A stretch of 64,000 nucleotides of DNA from Streptomyces sp. NBC_01142. Lineage in GTDB: Bacteria; Actinomycetota; Actinomycetes; Streptomycetales; Streptomycetaceae. Numbering within the stretch: position 1 is the first letter of the stretch; every line of letters starts with the position of its first letter. The position numbers and the translations under genes are program-made. This document shows positions 18,695 to 27,573 of this stretch, piece after piece. The notes beneath the pieces are model-generated. The model worked only from the letters and a program-made list of their open reading frames with translations. It was not told the DNA's origin and searched no databases. The stretch is from positions 3,534,001 to 3,598,000 of the forward strand of contig NZ_JAPEOR010000001.1 in assembly GCF_026341125.1 (NCBI RefSeq). The letters are read 5' to 3'.

Positions 18695-18921
18695 CTGCGT
18701 CGAAGCGTGGGGCCATTTTACCAGCGCACGGCTCCCTCCAGCCGGACACCGTGAGCTCAGGGCCAGGAGCCGGAACTGCGGGCTCGGCGCGATCGACGTC
18801 GTCGTCAGGCGGTGTACAGGCAGGAGAGCACTCGGCAGCGCAGCCAGGAGAGCTCGTCGGCGAACGTTCTGCGCGCGTGCTCCGTCGTATGAGGGACATG
18901 AAGGGGGAGGGCGATCGGCTG

Positions 18922-19431
18922 ATGGGCGAGACGCACAGATCCACGACCGGCGGGCCACTGCTGGAGCCGTCGGATGTCGAGCTGGTGCGCGCCATGCTGG
19001 CTCTCGGAGGGGTCCCGTGGGGCGAGCTCGAGGACGGTGTCCAGCAGGTCCGAGTCAAGTTGCTGGAGACGGAAGGCCGGATACGGAACCTGCGGGCGTG
19101 GCTGTCGGTCGTGTCCTCACGGGTCGCGGTCGACTGGCATCGGAGCCGGTCCAGGGACGCGTCGCTGCGGGAGAGGCTCGCGGCCCGCTGGCAGGACCAT
19201 CCGCCCACCGGTCAGTCCGAGGATTCGCGGCTGCTCGCTCTCACCGTGGCTGAAGAGCTCGAAGGCCTTCCGGTGGCGCAGCGGCAGGTCCTCGCCCTGC
19301 GCTACTACGCGGACCTGACCGTGCGGGACATCGCGCACCGTCTCGGCGTCCCCGAGGGAACGGTGAAGAGCCGATTGCACACCGCCGTTGCCGCGCTTGG
19401 CCGCCGGCTGCGGGACATGGAGGTGATCTGA
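18922..19431 (+). CDS. ECF-type RNA polymerase sigma factor
   Basis: A 169-residue sigma-70 family protein. A region 2-like segment covers about residues 20-85, with helix RIRNLRAWLSVVSSRVAVDW and basic RSRSRD. A clear region 4 follows: AEELEGLPVAQRQVLALRYY, then DIAHRLGVPEGTVKSRLHTA. The start is ambiguous. GGGGAGGG lies about ten bases before the ATG at 18922; in-frame ATGs at 18889 and 18898 have poorer spacing. Two bases separate its stop from the next gene, whose product is a likely anti-sigma partner. No zinc-type anti-sigma motif follows, so control may be by the membrane protein itself. Confidence 0.85.
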   Translation: MGETHRSTTGGPLLEPSDVELVRAMLALGGVPWGELEDGVQQVRVKLLETEGRIRNLRAWLSVVSSRVAVDWHRSRSRDASLRERLAARWQDHPPTGQSEDSRLLALTVAEELEGLPVAQRQVLALRYYADLTVRDIAHRLGVPEGTVKSRLHTAVAALGRRLRDMEVI

Positions 19432-19433
19432 CT

Positions 19434-20048
19434 GTGGCCAGCCAGAACGAGACGGACGAGGATGCGGTACGCCGCGCCCTGCGGATGATCGGCGGGGAGG
19501 CCGGCAGGGCCGACCCCGGCTCCGCTCCCGCGCAGGAACCGGTCTCTCTCGCAAAGCCCCGTCGCCGACGCCGCGTTGTCGCCGTGTCGCTCGCTGCGGC
19601 CGCCGCCGCGGCCGCCGCGTGCATCGCCGTGACCGTGTCCGTGATGAGCGGATCTTCCGGGCCCGCGTCCCGCGAGGAACAGAACGGACAGGGGCAGACC
19701 CTCGCCGAGTGGATAGCCTGCGCCCGCACCATCGCAGTCGGTGACGTCAGCGAGGTGCGCCCGTCCAGCAAGGGCCGTATCACCGTGGGCCTCGACGTCG
19801 CCGACTGGATCAAGCCGTCCCACGGTGACAGCCGGATCACCCTCGACCTGGTCGATCCGAGAGTGACCGAAGCCCGCCCGCCGATCGAGAAGGGGCAGCA
19901 TCTGCTGATGGTGGTGCCCGAGCGTTCCGATCAGGAGACGTCCACGTTCGAAGGCGCCGAGCTGACCCAGTACCGGTCAACCATCACCAAGGCACTCGGC
20001 AAGGCCGAACACACCGCATGCCCCCATCCTTGGAGGCAAACCAGCTAA
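19434..20048 (+). CDS. Single-pass membrane protein, probable sigma-factor partner
   Basis: A 204-residue protein starting at GTG two bases after the sigma gene. Residues 1-45 are cytoplasmic and acidic then basic (RRRRR at 43-47). A transmembrane helix of Ala/Val follows (about 48-72). The outer part of 130 residues (IACARTIAVGDVSEVRPS to PHPWRQTS) resembles an OB/beta-barrel-like small domain and has two Cys (CARTI and TACPHP). There is no HXXXCXXC zinc anti-sigma motif. By position and topology I infer an anti-sigma or signal-receiving role, as is frequent for sigma genes with a coupled membrane protein. Confidence 0.6.
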   Translation: MASQNETDEDAVRRALRMIGGEAGRADPGSAPAQEPVSLAKPRRRRRVVAVSLAAAAAAAAACIAVTVSVMSGSSGPASREEQNGQGQTLAEWIACARTIAVGDVSEVRPSSKGRITVGLDVADWIKPSHGDSRITLDLVDPRVTEARPPIEKGQHLLMVVPERSDQETSTFEGAELTQYRSTITKALGKAEHTACPHPWRQTS

Positions 20049-20107
20049 TAGGGCTCGAAATATCTGATGCCTCTCGATCTGAACGAATGTGTATTCGCAG
20101 GTGCGCT

Positions 20108-20158
20108 GACAGGGCGGATCAGGCCCGTGAGGCGTGATTCCCTCGCGGGCGCCCTGTC
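20108..20158 (+). terminator. Compound hairpin after the sigma/partner operon
   Basis: Outer arms GACAGGGCG/CGCCCTGTC (9 bp perfect) enclose an inner CCCG-GAGG/CCTC-CGGG stem with a 7-base loop. Confidence 0.65.
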
Positions 20159-20239
20159 CTGACCCTCTTGAAGCGTGATCGATAGATTGTCCTGTGCGGC
20201 CGGTTCGGAGCCGTGGAACTCGAGGTCCGGAGGGGCACA

Positions 20240-20527
20240 TTGGGGGAGCACGTGCGTTCGCGCGTATCGGCGTATGCCATTGCTACCGCGCAGGACCAAT
20301 TGCTGTTGACTCAACTCTCGGACGTCTCACCGGTCTTCACGCCGGGGCTGTGGCACCTGCCCGGCGGAGGGATCGATCCGGGCGAGCAAACACGGGAGAC
20401 GCTGGAACGCGAGCTGCAGGAGGAAACCGGCCTTGAACTCCTTGACGCTCGCCTGGTGGACGCGCGGGCGTATACAGCCCACCGACTCGGGGTGAGCTGG
20501 AACCTGGTGGGACTCTTCTACCTCTGA
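20240..20527 (+). pseudogene. Nudix hydrolase, C-terminus lost at an IS200/IS605 end
   Basis: A complete Nudix box is present (GGIDPGEQTRETLERELQEE begins it, then TGL), matching G-x5-E-x7-R-E-U-x-E-E-x-G-U. The product is only 95 residues from the TTG at 20240 (GGAGGGG upstream), against about 140-160 for the family. It stops 13 bases before a hairpin that looks like the right end of an IS200/IS605 element. The last third of the fold is missing, so the enzyme is probably inactive. The GTG at 20213 is an alternative start. Confidence 0.7.
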
Positions 20528-20535
20528 TCTTGCGT

Positions 20536-20905
20536 AGTGCTCCCCCCTTCACGGGGGAGGTGAAGCGCATCCTTGACCGGGCGGCACGGAGTGCCGCCGT
20601 ATCACTGCGGAGCAGGAAAGCCCCTCACGCGGGGCGCTGCTGATTCTCGATGTATTGGCGTACAACGGTCAGCGGTGCCCCGCCGCAGGAGCCGGCGAAG
20701 TACGAGCCGGACCAGAAGTGACCGCCCCACAGGTAACGGCGTAGTCGACCGGCGAAAGCGCCCGGAGTGATCTCCCACTTCAGGGCGTTCGCCATGCTTG
20801 ACGGCAACGGTGAAGCAACGGTTGCCGTCGGTCACCGGACAGCAGGGCCCCGTCCCCAGCCGGTCAGGGCGGCCCGCTGCGCTCATCGAGCTGTGCAGCA
20901 GGCAC
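20536..20905 (-). mobile_element. IS200/IS605-type element relic
   Basis: The element end nearest the Nudix gene carries a hairpin (CTCCCCC/GGGGGAG, 20540-20559), followed by a second small stem and the 3' end of a TnpA gene. The other end is missing where the next gene's 3' end begins. No TnpB is present. Confidence 0.6.
20625..20807 (-). pseudogene. TnpA (IS200/IS605 Y1 transposase) C-terminal remnant
   Basis: The minus frame ends WSGSYFAGSCGGAPLTVVRQ and then YIENQQRPA-stop. This is the highly conserved C-terminus of TnpA, and the 'F-W-S-G-S-Y-F' block and closing Y-I-E helix are characteristic. The HUH motif and N-terminal two thirds are absent or out of frame. It is not functional. Confidence 0.75.
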
Positions 20906-21544
20906 TCATGCGCCCTGCGTGCCGTACCAGCGCCAATCGGTGAGTTGTGGGCGATCGGGGAGGGCGGTGCGTCCAGTCGCCCACAACAGGATCTCCCAGA
21001 CGTCACCATCAATGGCGATGTGGGGAAAGAGCTTCTTCAGGACCCGTTCGCACAACTCCCGTGGCGGCGACCACTCAAGATTCAACCCCTGAGTGATGTC
21101 ATGGGTGTGCACGAGGGTCTCCACAACGGCCATTGCGGCAAAGCCCTCTGGATCCGAGGGTCCAAAGACGTGATAAGCAACGGTGGTCGGAGGAGCAGTG
21201 CGTAGGGCGGACGCAAGCAGGCCACCGCACGCCTCCAGGATGGTCAGGAGGCCCTCGGGGCCCGAGGCTCGCTCAACGAAGATGACGTTTGCCGGCCCAC
21301 CGCTTCGGTCACTGCTCGTCCGGAACGGCAACACCGTGGTCATCGGCGGCTTCGCGAGCCCAAACCTTGCGGCGTAGGTGAACAGGTCATCGGCCAGATG
21401 CTCGAGCGTCTCCCAACATGTCCACTCGAGCGTTCCCGCCTTGGACTCCCACGCCTGGGGATCTGCATTCCTCAGGGCGTCTATGGCCAGGGTGACGACC
21501 CGGCGCACGTCCTCGCCGTCGATTGCGGTGTCTGTTCTGTGCAT
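20906..21544 (-). CDS. Mycothiol-dependent maleylpyruvate-isomerase-like (DinB-fold) protein
   Basis: A 212-residue protein with the MDMPI_N/DinB four-helix bundle. It opens with VRRVVTLAIDALRNADPQAW and contains WTCWETLEHLADDLF, whose His is the first predicted metal ligand, and later VETLVHTHDITQGL with two further His. I chose the ATG at 21544 (MHRTDT); a 16-codon extension looks noncoding. No ribosome site is visible. Such proteins are thiol-S-transferases using mycothiol, or uncharacterised relatives. The 3' end abuts the IS200 relic. Confidence 0.75.
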   Translation of the reverse strand: MHRTDTAIDGEDVRRVVTLAIDALRNADPQAWESKAGTLEWTCWETLEHLADDLFTYAARFGLAKPPMTTVLPFRTSSDRSGGPANVIFVERASGPEGLLTILEACGGLLASALRTAPPTTVAYHVFGPSDPEGFAAMAVVETLVHTHDITQGLNLEWSPPRELCERVLKKLFPHIAIDGDVWEILLWATGRTALPDRPQLTDWRWYGTQGA

Positions 21545-21601
21545 GCGGAGGATCGTAACAACGGCCACCGTGAGCCCCAGGGCGTTTACCATCGGATCAG
21601 C

Positions 21602-21782
21602 TCATTCCGATGAGGTCGGACGGTGGAGCGAGCAACATGCAGGATCAGGGCGGTTGATGCACCGTTCGACTGGGTTGCCCTGCTTGTGAGTCCGGCGGTC
21701 GAACCTCGGGGACGGCCGCCGTTGCGTCCCGTGCGCTTGCGGGGCGATCCGGTCGGCAGGCCGCGGATCACGGCGAGGATTT
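21602..21782 (-). pseudogene. IS5-family transposase 3' relic, frameshifted
   Basis: Two adjoining frames show transposase similarity. The first reads AVIRGLPTGSPRKRTGRNGG then RP. The second reads RFDRRTHKQGNPVERCINR and soon stops at 21602. In intact IS5-type transposases these segments are contiguous (…RGGRPPxFD-x-x-x-Y-K-x-R-N-x-V-E-R-C…). The relic joins directly to the truncated 3' end of the PQQ-like gene. Confidence 0.6.
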
Positions 21783-22391
21783 CGTCGATGTGGTTGTCAG
21801 TGAGGGGAACACGAAGAGGCCGCTGTCCGTGCCGAAGTAGCCGTATCCCGAAGGTTCGTTGAACAGCGGGATGTTCCCCGGCCGAAGGTTCTTGGCGAGG
21901 ACCTTCTTGGTGCGGGACTCGATGGCGAGCGCGGTCGTGTCGTCAGCGCCCACCGTGCCGTACAGCACGCCGTTCGGAGAGAAGCGCCGCGGTGTCATCG
22001 AGTTCTCGCCTGCCCGCTGGGCCCAGATCTCCTTGCCGTCGGCGAGCTGCCATACGGCGGTGCCGTTCTCCGTGGAGGACGCGGCCAGCTGGTGGTCGGG
22101 GGAGCGGATGAAGGAACCGTTGCTGTTGATCCTGTCGGCGGTGGCGCCGGTGTAGGTGTACTTGGCGGCGGCGCCGATCTGCTTACCGGTCGTCATGTCG
22201 TACGTCGCCGTGACCCAGGTGTGCCGCGTGAAGGCGCCGGCGCCCCACGAGGTGAGGATCTTGCCGTCGGGTACGTCGAGTACCCGGATCTCGCCGCTGG
22301 CCGGCTGCTTGATCTCGTTCAGCTCGACGCCCGAAGGCGGTGTGACGTCCGCCGTGCTCCACACCTTCTCGCCGGTGGCGAGGTCGGACAT
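21768..22391 (-). pseudogene. PQQ-like beta-propeller fragment
   Basis: A 207-residue fragment of a quinoprotein-like propeller. It has repeated blades with DLATGEKVWS, YDMTTGKQIGAA, WQLADGKEIWAQR and AIESRTKKVLAKNLR. Homologous-looking sequence (VGRQLV) continues a few codons upstream of the ATG before a TGA, so the N-terminus is lost. The last dozen residues (SLTTTSTKSSP) are out of character and lie where the IS5 relic begins, so the C-terminus is also lost. Intact relatives are often C-terminal parts of Streptomyces membrane proteins or kinases. Confidence 0.65.
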
Positions 22392-22561
22392 GACGAGTTG
22401 CCGCCCAACCGCCGCCCCCGTTCACTGAGATGGGCACTGCTCTCCTCCTCGTGCCTGGCGGTGTACTGGTACTCGTACACCGTGCACGTACGACCCCGAT
22501 CTGCTGTGCACCCTCTGAGTTCCCGTTGGTGATACGCCCGGCGCCGGCCGGTGACGCCGAC

Positions 22562-25541
22562 TCACTCCCTGTCCACCTCCGCCAGCGCTGCCCGCAACTT
22601 CTCCTGCAGCTCCGGGTGTTCCGCCGCTCGCTCCACGGCCAGTGCCGTACGGAACTCGCGTCGTGCCCGCGCCCGCGCTCCTGCCGCCGCGTACGACTGA
22701 CCCAGGCGGCGCCGGATCTCCATCTCGAGCCGCGTACGGTGCGGCTCCGAACGCCGTGAGATGCCTGCGTGCAGCGCCAACGCCTGGCGATGGCGGAGTT
22801 GCGCCTCCGCAAGGTCCTCCGCGACCGATCCCAGCCGTGTCAACGTCAACGCCAGCAGCAGCGCGTCGCCGGCCTCCCGCAGCAGTGCCTCACTGCGCAG
22901 CAGCACCGCCCGCGCCTCCGCCCGGTCGCCGAGCGCCGCATGGCCGTCCGCAAGGGAGACCAGGCGCTGGCTGACCGGTATCGGGCGGCCGTTGCGCTCC
23001 GCCGCGGCGAGCGCCGCCCGCGCGTCGGCGAACGATGTAAGCACCTCACCCTGCATGAACCGGCTCATCGACCGCAGCGCCAATGCCAGCGACACCCCCC
23101 ACTCGTCGTCCGCCCGCTTCAGGACCGGCAGCACCTCATCCATGGTGGCCGTCACCGTGTCGTACCGCCCCTGCAAGTAGTCCTGGATGGCCAGACCGGT
23201 CAGAGGCAGCGCCGCCATCGACTCGTCGCCGTTCTCGCGGGCGCACTTCAGAGCCTGCCGGAACCAGTCGCCACCCGGCGCGTGCCGGCCTTGTTGGTAG
23301 TCCAGCAGCCCGAGCGACACCGCGGTCAGGACCCGCAGCGCCGGGTCCCCGCTCCGCTCCGCGGCGCGCAGCGCCGTCGTCAGCGCCGTGCGGCCCTCGT
23401 CGTAGCGATCGTGGTGGAGGAAGTAGTCCCGTAGCGCCACAGCCAGCTGCGTCGCCAGGACGTCCTCGCCGTGCGCCGCCGCGTACCTCGGTACGTCCGC
23501 CAGGTCCGCCCCCGCCTTGTCCAGCCACCGCGCCGCGTCCCGCGCGGAGTCGAACCGCTGCGGATCCCCGTCCGACGCCCGCCCGTCGTCACCGGTGAGC
23601 CGGCCCGCCTGGACGTACAGCTCCAGTACCTGCCGGCGGGCCTGCGCCGTCTCCTCGGGCAGGGCGTCGGCCAGTTTCCGGGCGTGGACGCGCACGAGGT
23701 CGTGGAGGCGATACCGCCCCGGGCCCGGCTGCAGCACCAGGCTCGCGTCGTACAGCTCCTCCAGTATGATCTCCGCCTCATCGACGCCCAGCCCGAGCAT
23801 CACCGCCGGTGTCCACGCGTCGAACTCCGGGGTCGGCGCATGGCCCAACAGCCGGAACGCCCGCTGCCGGGCCGGACGCAACTGCTCGTAGGACATGTGG
23901 AAGGCGGCCTCCACGCTGCGGTCCCCGGCGCTCAGTTCGCCCAGTCGCCGCTCCTCCCGCGCCATCCGAGCCGCCAGGTGGGCCGGCGACCACGACGGCC
24001 GGTGCTGCAACCGCGCGCCGGCGATCCGCAGGGCCAGCGGCAGGCCCCCGCACAGCCGCGCCAGGTCGGCGACCGCCTCGGGGGCGGCGTCGGTGCGCGC
24101 CTCGCCGATCAGGCGGCGCAGCAGACCGATCGAGTCGGTGGTCGGCAGTGGCTCCAGGGTGACGCACCGGTCCGCGTCCAGTCCGGTCAGCCTGCGCCGT
24201 CCCGCCACCAGCACGTGGCTGCCCGGACCTGCAGGCAGCAGTGGCCGCACCTGCGCGGCGCTTCCCACGTCGTCGAGAACGAGCAGCAGCCGCAGCCCGC
24301 TGGTGGCGTCGCGCCACGCGGCGATCAGGTCGTCGCGGTCCTGGGGAACGTCCGCGTCGGCCGTGCCGAGCGTGCGCAGCAGCCGCTGGAGCAGCCGCTT
24401 CGTCAAGGGCCGGTCGCCCGCCGGTGAGTGGTGCGTGAGCAGATCGAGGAAGAGGACGCCGTCCGGGTGCTGAGGGCGAAGCGTCCACGCCGCGTGCACC
24501 AGCAGCGATGTCTTCCCGACCCCGGCAGGCCCGTCCACCGTCGCGACGGTGACGGCATCGTGGAGGGCGGGTGCGGTCAGTGCGGCGACCTCCGCGAGGC
24601 GGCCGATCAACTTACCTGCGTTTCCGGGGAGTTCGTTCACTGTGCGAAGCGGCCGGGCCTGCGCCGACACCGGCGATGCCCGGGGACGCCGCGAGGCAGC
24701 CGCCGTGGAGGCCTTCGAGGCGGGCGCAGCGTCCGGGAAGGCAGAGCCGCCTGCGGTGGCCGAGCCGCCGAGGACGGCCGTGTCGTCGTGACGGAGCACC
24801 GCCGCGTGCAGGTCCCGCAGGGCCGCGGACGGTGCGGCCCCCAACTCCTCCCGCAGCCGCCGCCGCAGCCCCTCGTACGCGGCGAGCGCCTCACCCTGCC
24901 GACCTGTGCCGTACAGTGCCCGGATCCTCAGCGCCAGTACCGGCTCGTCCAGCGGATGGGCGGCTTCCGGGGAGGCCAGGTCCGCGAGGACCTCGCTGCC
25001 GCGGCCGAGCTGCAGCAGACACTCCAGCCGCTGCTGTTGCAAGGACCGGCGCTTGATCAGCAGCCGCTGCCGTTCCCCGAGCGCATACGGGCCGGGCAGC
25101 CCTGCCAGCGGTTCCCCGCGGAACAGGCGCAGGCCCTGCTCAGCGGCGGCCAGTGCCCCCGAGGTATCACCGGCATCCAGCAGCCCGCCCGTCCCCATGG
25201 CGAGTTCGGTGAGGCGTGCTGTGTCGAGCCGGACCGGTGCGGTGAAACGGTAGCCGCCCGACCCGCCGCGGATCACCGATCTGTCCCGCCCCGCACCCGG
25301 AACGTCCAGGGCCCGCCGCAGTGCGTATACGTAGCTGGGCAGGACGCGCCGGCCTGTCGGCGGCGGCTGGTCGCCCCACACTCCGTCGATCAGCTGCTCG
25401 TGGCTGACCAGCCGGCCGCCGCGCAGCAACAGCGCCGCCAGCACCGCCTGTCGGGCCGATAGCCGCCTCCCGGTCGCCCCGCCACGCCTGCACGGGGCCG
25501 AGTAACGCGACGTGCAGTTCCTCCGACGCCCCCATTGCCAT
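22562..25541 (-). pseudogene. AfsR/SARP-type regulator (wHTH-BTAD-NB-ARC-TPR), frameshifted
   Basis: A large transcriptional activator of about 993 residues. The start is in one frame: ATG at 25541 with AGGAAG upstream, then LHVALLGPVQAWRGDREAA. The frame must shift near 25455 to reach RQAVLAALLLRGGRLVSHEQ and the rest. The sequence needs two extra bases between IGP and RQAV, so a 2-base deletion (or sequencing error) is indicated. After it come the winged helix, BTAD domain (about 100-240), NB-ARC ATPase (P-loop GPAGVGKTS, LLLVLDDVG, GGLPLALRIAG) and TPR repeats to the end. Members switch on secondary-metabolite genes, but no cluster adjoins. A 960-residue product could start internally at GTG but would lack part of the DNA-binding domain. 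Confidence 0.8.
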
Positions 25542-25624
25542 TTGACTTCCTGTCATCACGGATCATCAGAATTTCATCGCTATTGCAGCGGCGTGCACCA
25601 CGGTTGGCAAGTCACAGCAGGAAC

Positions 25625-25669
25625 GCGGTCGTCGTGGTGCCGTACGGGGGACGGCACCACGACGACCGC
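25625..25669. repeat. Perfect 19-bp inverted repeat in a divergent promoter region
   Basis: Arms 25625-25643 (GCGGTCGTCGTGGTGCCGT) and 25651-25669 are exact reverse complements around a 7-base loop (ACGGGGG). It sits 84 bases before the SARP start on one side and 42 bases before the ATG at 25711 on the other. Confidence 0.9.
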
Positions 25670-25710
25670 CTGCAACCCGGCGCCGGGCGCGCCCGACCCA
25701 CGGAGGTGCC

Positions 25711-26244
25711 ATGACCCCTGAGGTTGCACTGCTCCTGGGCCGCTGCGGCCTCGTTCTGTACGGCCTGGACGACGGCAGCTGCCGGATCTGCGGTGCCGGC
25801 GGCTCGGTCGTCGGCCGGGTGGAAGGCGGCGCGGGCGCCTGGAGCGCCTGGGCGCGGCGGCACGACGGGTGTCAGGTCCTGGTCGCCACCGACCTGCCGA
25901 GCCGGAACGCGGCGGTGTGCGCGGTCGCCGATCACGCCGAGTGGGAGGGCCCGGCAAGGGTCCGGCCCGCCGAGACGACACGGAGGTACCACATGACGAG
26001 CATGAAGCGGCGCCACCTGTGGAGCCTGGCCCGAGAGGCCCGTAGGGCGCGGGAAGCGGGGGAGATGACGCATACGGTGCAGCTCTACCTCAATCGGCCG
26101 GTGTACGGAAAACGGGCCGTCAGGCGGGTGGACCGCGGAGTCGACGAAGTGATCCACGCCATTGAGGGCGCAGGCTGGGAGTGCTGTGGAGTCGAGCCGT
26201 GGCTCGGCACCGGTGTGCTGCTCAGCTTCGTACGGGCCGACTGA
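25711..26244 (+). CDS. Unknown 177-residue protein
   Basis: GGAGGT stands six bases before the ATG. I do not recognise the family. The N-terminal half (1-90) has a Cys pair in SCRICGAGG and beta-rich sequence. The C-terminal half (95-177) is basic then ferredoxin-like in pattern (TVQLYLNRPVYGKRAVR, VDEVIHAIEGAGWECCG, GVLLSFVRAD). It lies downstream of a perfect inverted repeat and divergent from the SARP gene. Codon usage is normal for the host. Confidence 0.65.
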   Translation: MTPEVALLLGRCGLVLYGLDDGSCRICGAGGSVVGRVEGGAGAWSAWARRHDGCQVLVATDLPSRNAAVCAVADHAEWEGPARVRPAETTRRYHMTSMKRRHLWSLAREARRAREAGEMTHTVQLYLNRPVYGKRAVRRVDRGVDEVIHAIEGAGWECCGVEPWLGTGVLLSFVRAD

Positions 26245-27148
26245 TGGCGTCGCGCCGGGCCGGCTCCGGCTGTTCCGGAGGAGTGGCTGCGCCGCGCGGC
26301 CGACGCCGTGGACCGGGCGGAGGGAGACGCCGCAGCCTCCGGCCCGAGCGGGACGCAGCCTTCATCAGCCTGGCGCTCCGGGACGGGCATCGTACGGGCC
26401 GATCCAGAAGCATCGGCCGGGGCCGGACCACTGCCCGGGCCCGCTGCGGCCTCAACCAGGCGCTGCACGATTTTCACCGGCCGGCTGGACAGTCCAGGGC
26501 CCCGGGACATCGCCGAAAGGATTCGGACGGTTCGGTCCCACGACCGTCGACAACACGTTCCGCGAGGCGGAAGTGCCCAGCCACGACGTGGTGATGGTGA
26601 GCGTCCCGCGATGATGTGGGGGATTCCCAGGAGCTGTGGACGAGGCGGGCGTTCAGCGGGTGGTCGTCGGCGTGAGAGGTGAACACAGCCCCCGCCGGGC
26701 TCCAGCGCGGCGCTCCCGCGCCGGATGCCCGCGCGGCGATGGCGGCCCCCGGGTGGCCGGTGCGAGTCGGCTCCGTGCCTCGCCTCACTTCGTGACCATC
26801 TCGGTGTGGGGCGAGCGGGATCCTTCGGCGGCGGGTTCGGTGAGCAGCTCGTCTCGCGGCGAGGGGAGACCGTGCCCTGGTGGCGATGACCGGCGGCCGC
26901 CCCCATTCCCTCCTGACTCCGGCCCACCTGCGGTGCGGCGACACGTGCCCCGCACGCGACGCCACCGAGGTTGTGGCGAGCCCTGACACCCCGTGGCCGG
27001 ATTGACGACGTACTGGCATGCCGTGACCATTCGGGTGGCTGGCCCGCCGGCCTGCCGCCGAGGGATTGGCGCTCTCCCTCGAGCACTGTGCCCGGGTGTC
27101 GTCGCGAAGAGGCGGGCGTATTGTCCGTATGTGTGTGAGCTTCGGCGT
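26245..27148. other. 900-base stretch without a supported gene
   Basis: Long frames exist on the minus strand, but their composition (Arg/Pro/His/Ser-rich) is that of shadow frames, and none has domain features or a good start. A segment near 26280-26340 on the plus strand reads EEWLRRAADAVDRAEGDAA and could be the edge of a degraded gene. Confidence 0.4.
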
Positions 27149-27573
27149 ATGGGTGATGTTCGGTGTGGCTGGTGCGGCGCAGCCCTGCCGGAGTCGACGG
27201 GACGTGGTCGCCGGTATTGCCGCGCTGCGCATCGGCGGGAGGCCTGGCGGGCCCGGCCTCGGTGGCAGGCGGCGGCCGGTGCGCGTCAGGAGATGGCTTC
27301 GGTGGGTGCGGATCTCCGGGGTGAGGTGCAGGCTCTGGCGCAGCCGGTGGGTGAGCCGGCTTCCCTGCCGGGGGCGGCTGAGGGGTGTCGTTGTGCCGTG
27401 CCTGCCAAGGTCCGCAGTCGGAGCAGCTGCTGCGATCGACGGTGCCGGCCGATCGGCAGGCTGGGGCGAGCCGGGCGCAGATCGGCTCGGGTCCGGGTGT
27501 CAGTGGCGAGGCGGCCGACGCTCGTTTCGGACGGATGCGGGGTTCTGAGCCGACTGCGGCCGGGGGAGGCTGA
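27149..27573 (+). pseudogene. Small Cys-motif/HTH-like protein, apparently frameshifted
   Basis: The first part reads MGDVRCGWCGAALPE then GRGRRYCRAAHRREAW, a CxxCG...YC.xxxR pattern typical of small Streptomyces proteins with a zinc-binding FCS/CR-type head. From 27385 another frame continues PADRQAGASRAQIG and PGVSGEAADARFGR, the helix-turn-helix tail common in such proteins. The two frames meet near 27380, where the second has a TGA, so a small indel separates them. The second frame's stop (27571-27573) is immediately followed by the phosphatase ATG. If the shift is real the gene is dead; if a sequencing error, it is a regulator coupled to the phosphatase. Confidence 0.5.

Noticed and set aside
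25625..25669. CRISPR-like repeat unit
   Set aside because: It is a single inverted repeat with no direct repetition or spacers; no cas genes anywhere in the window.
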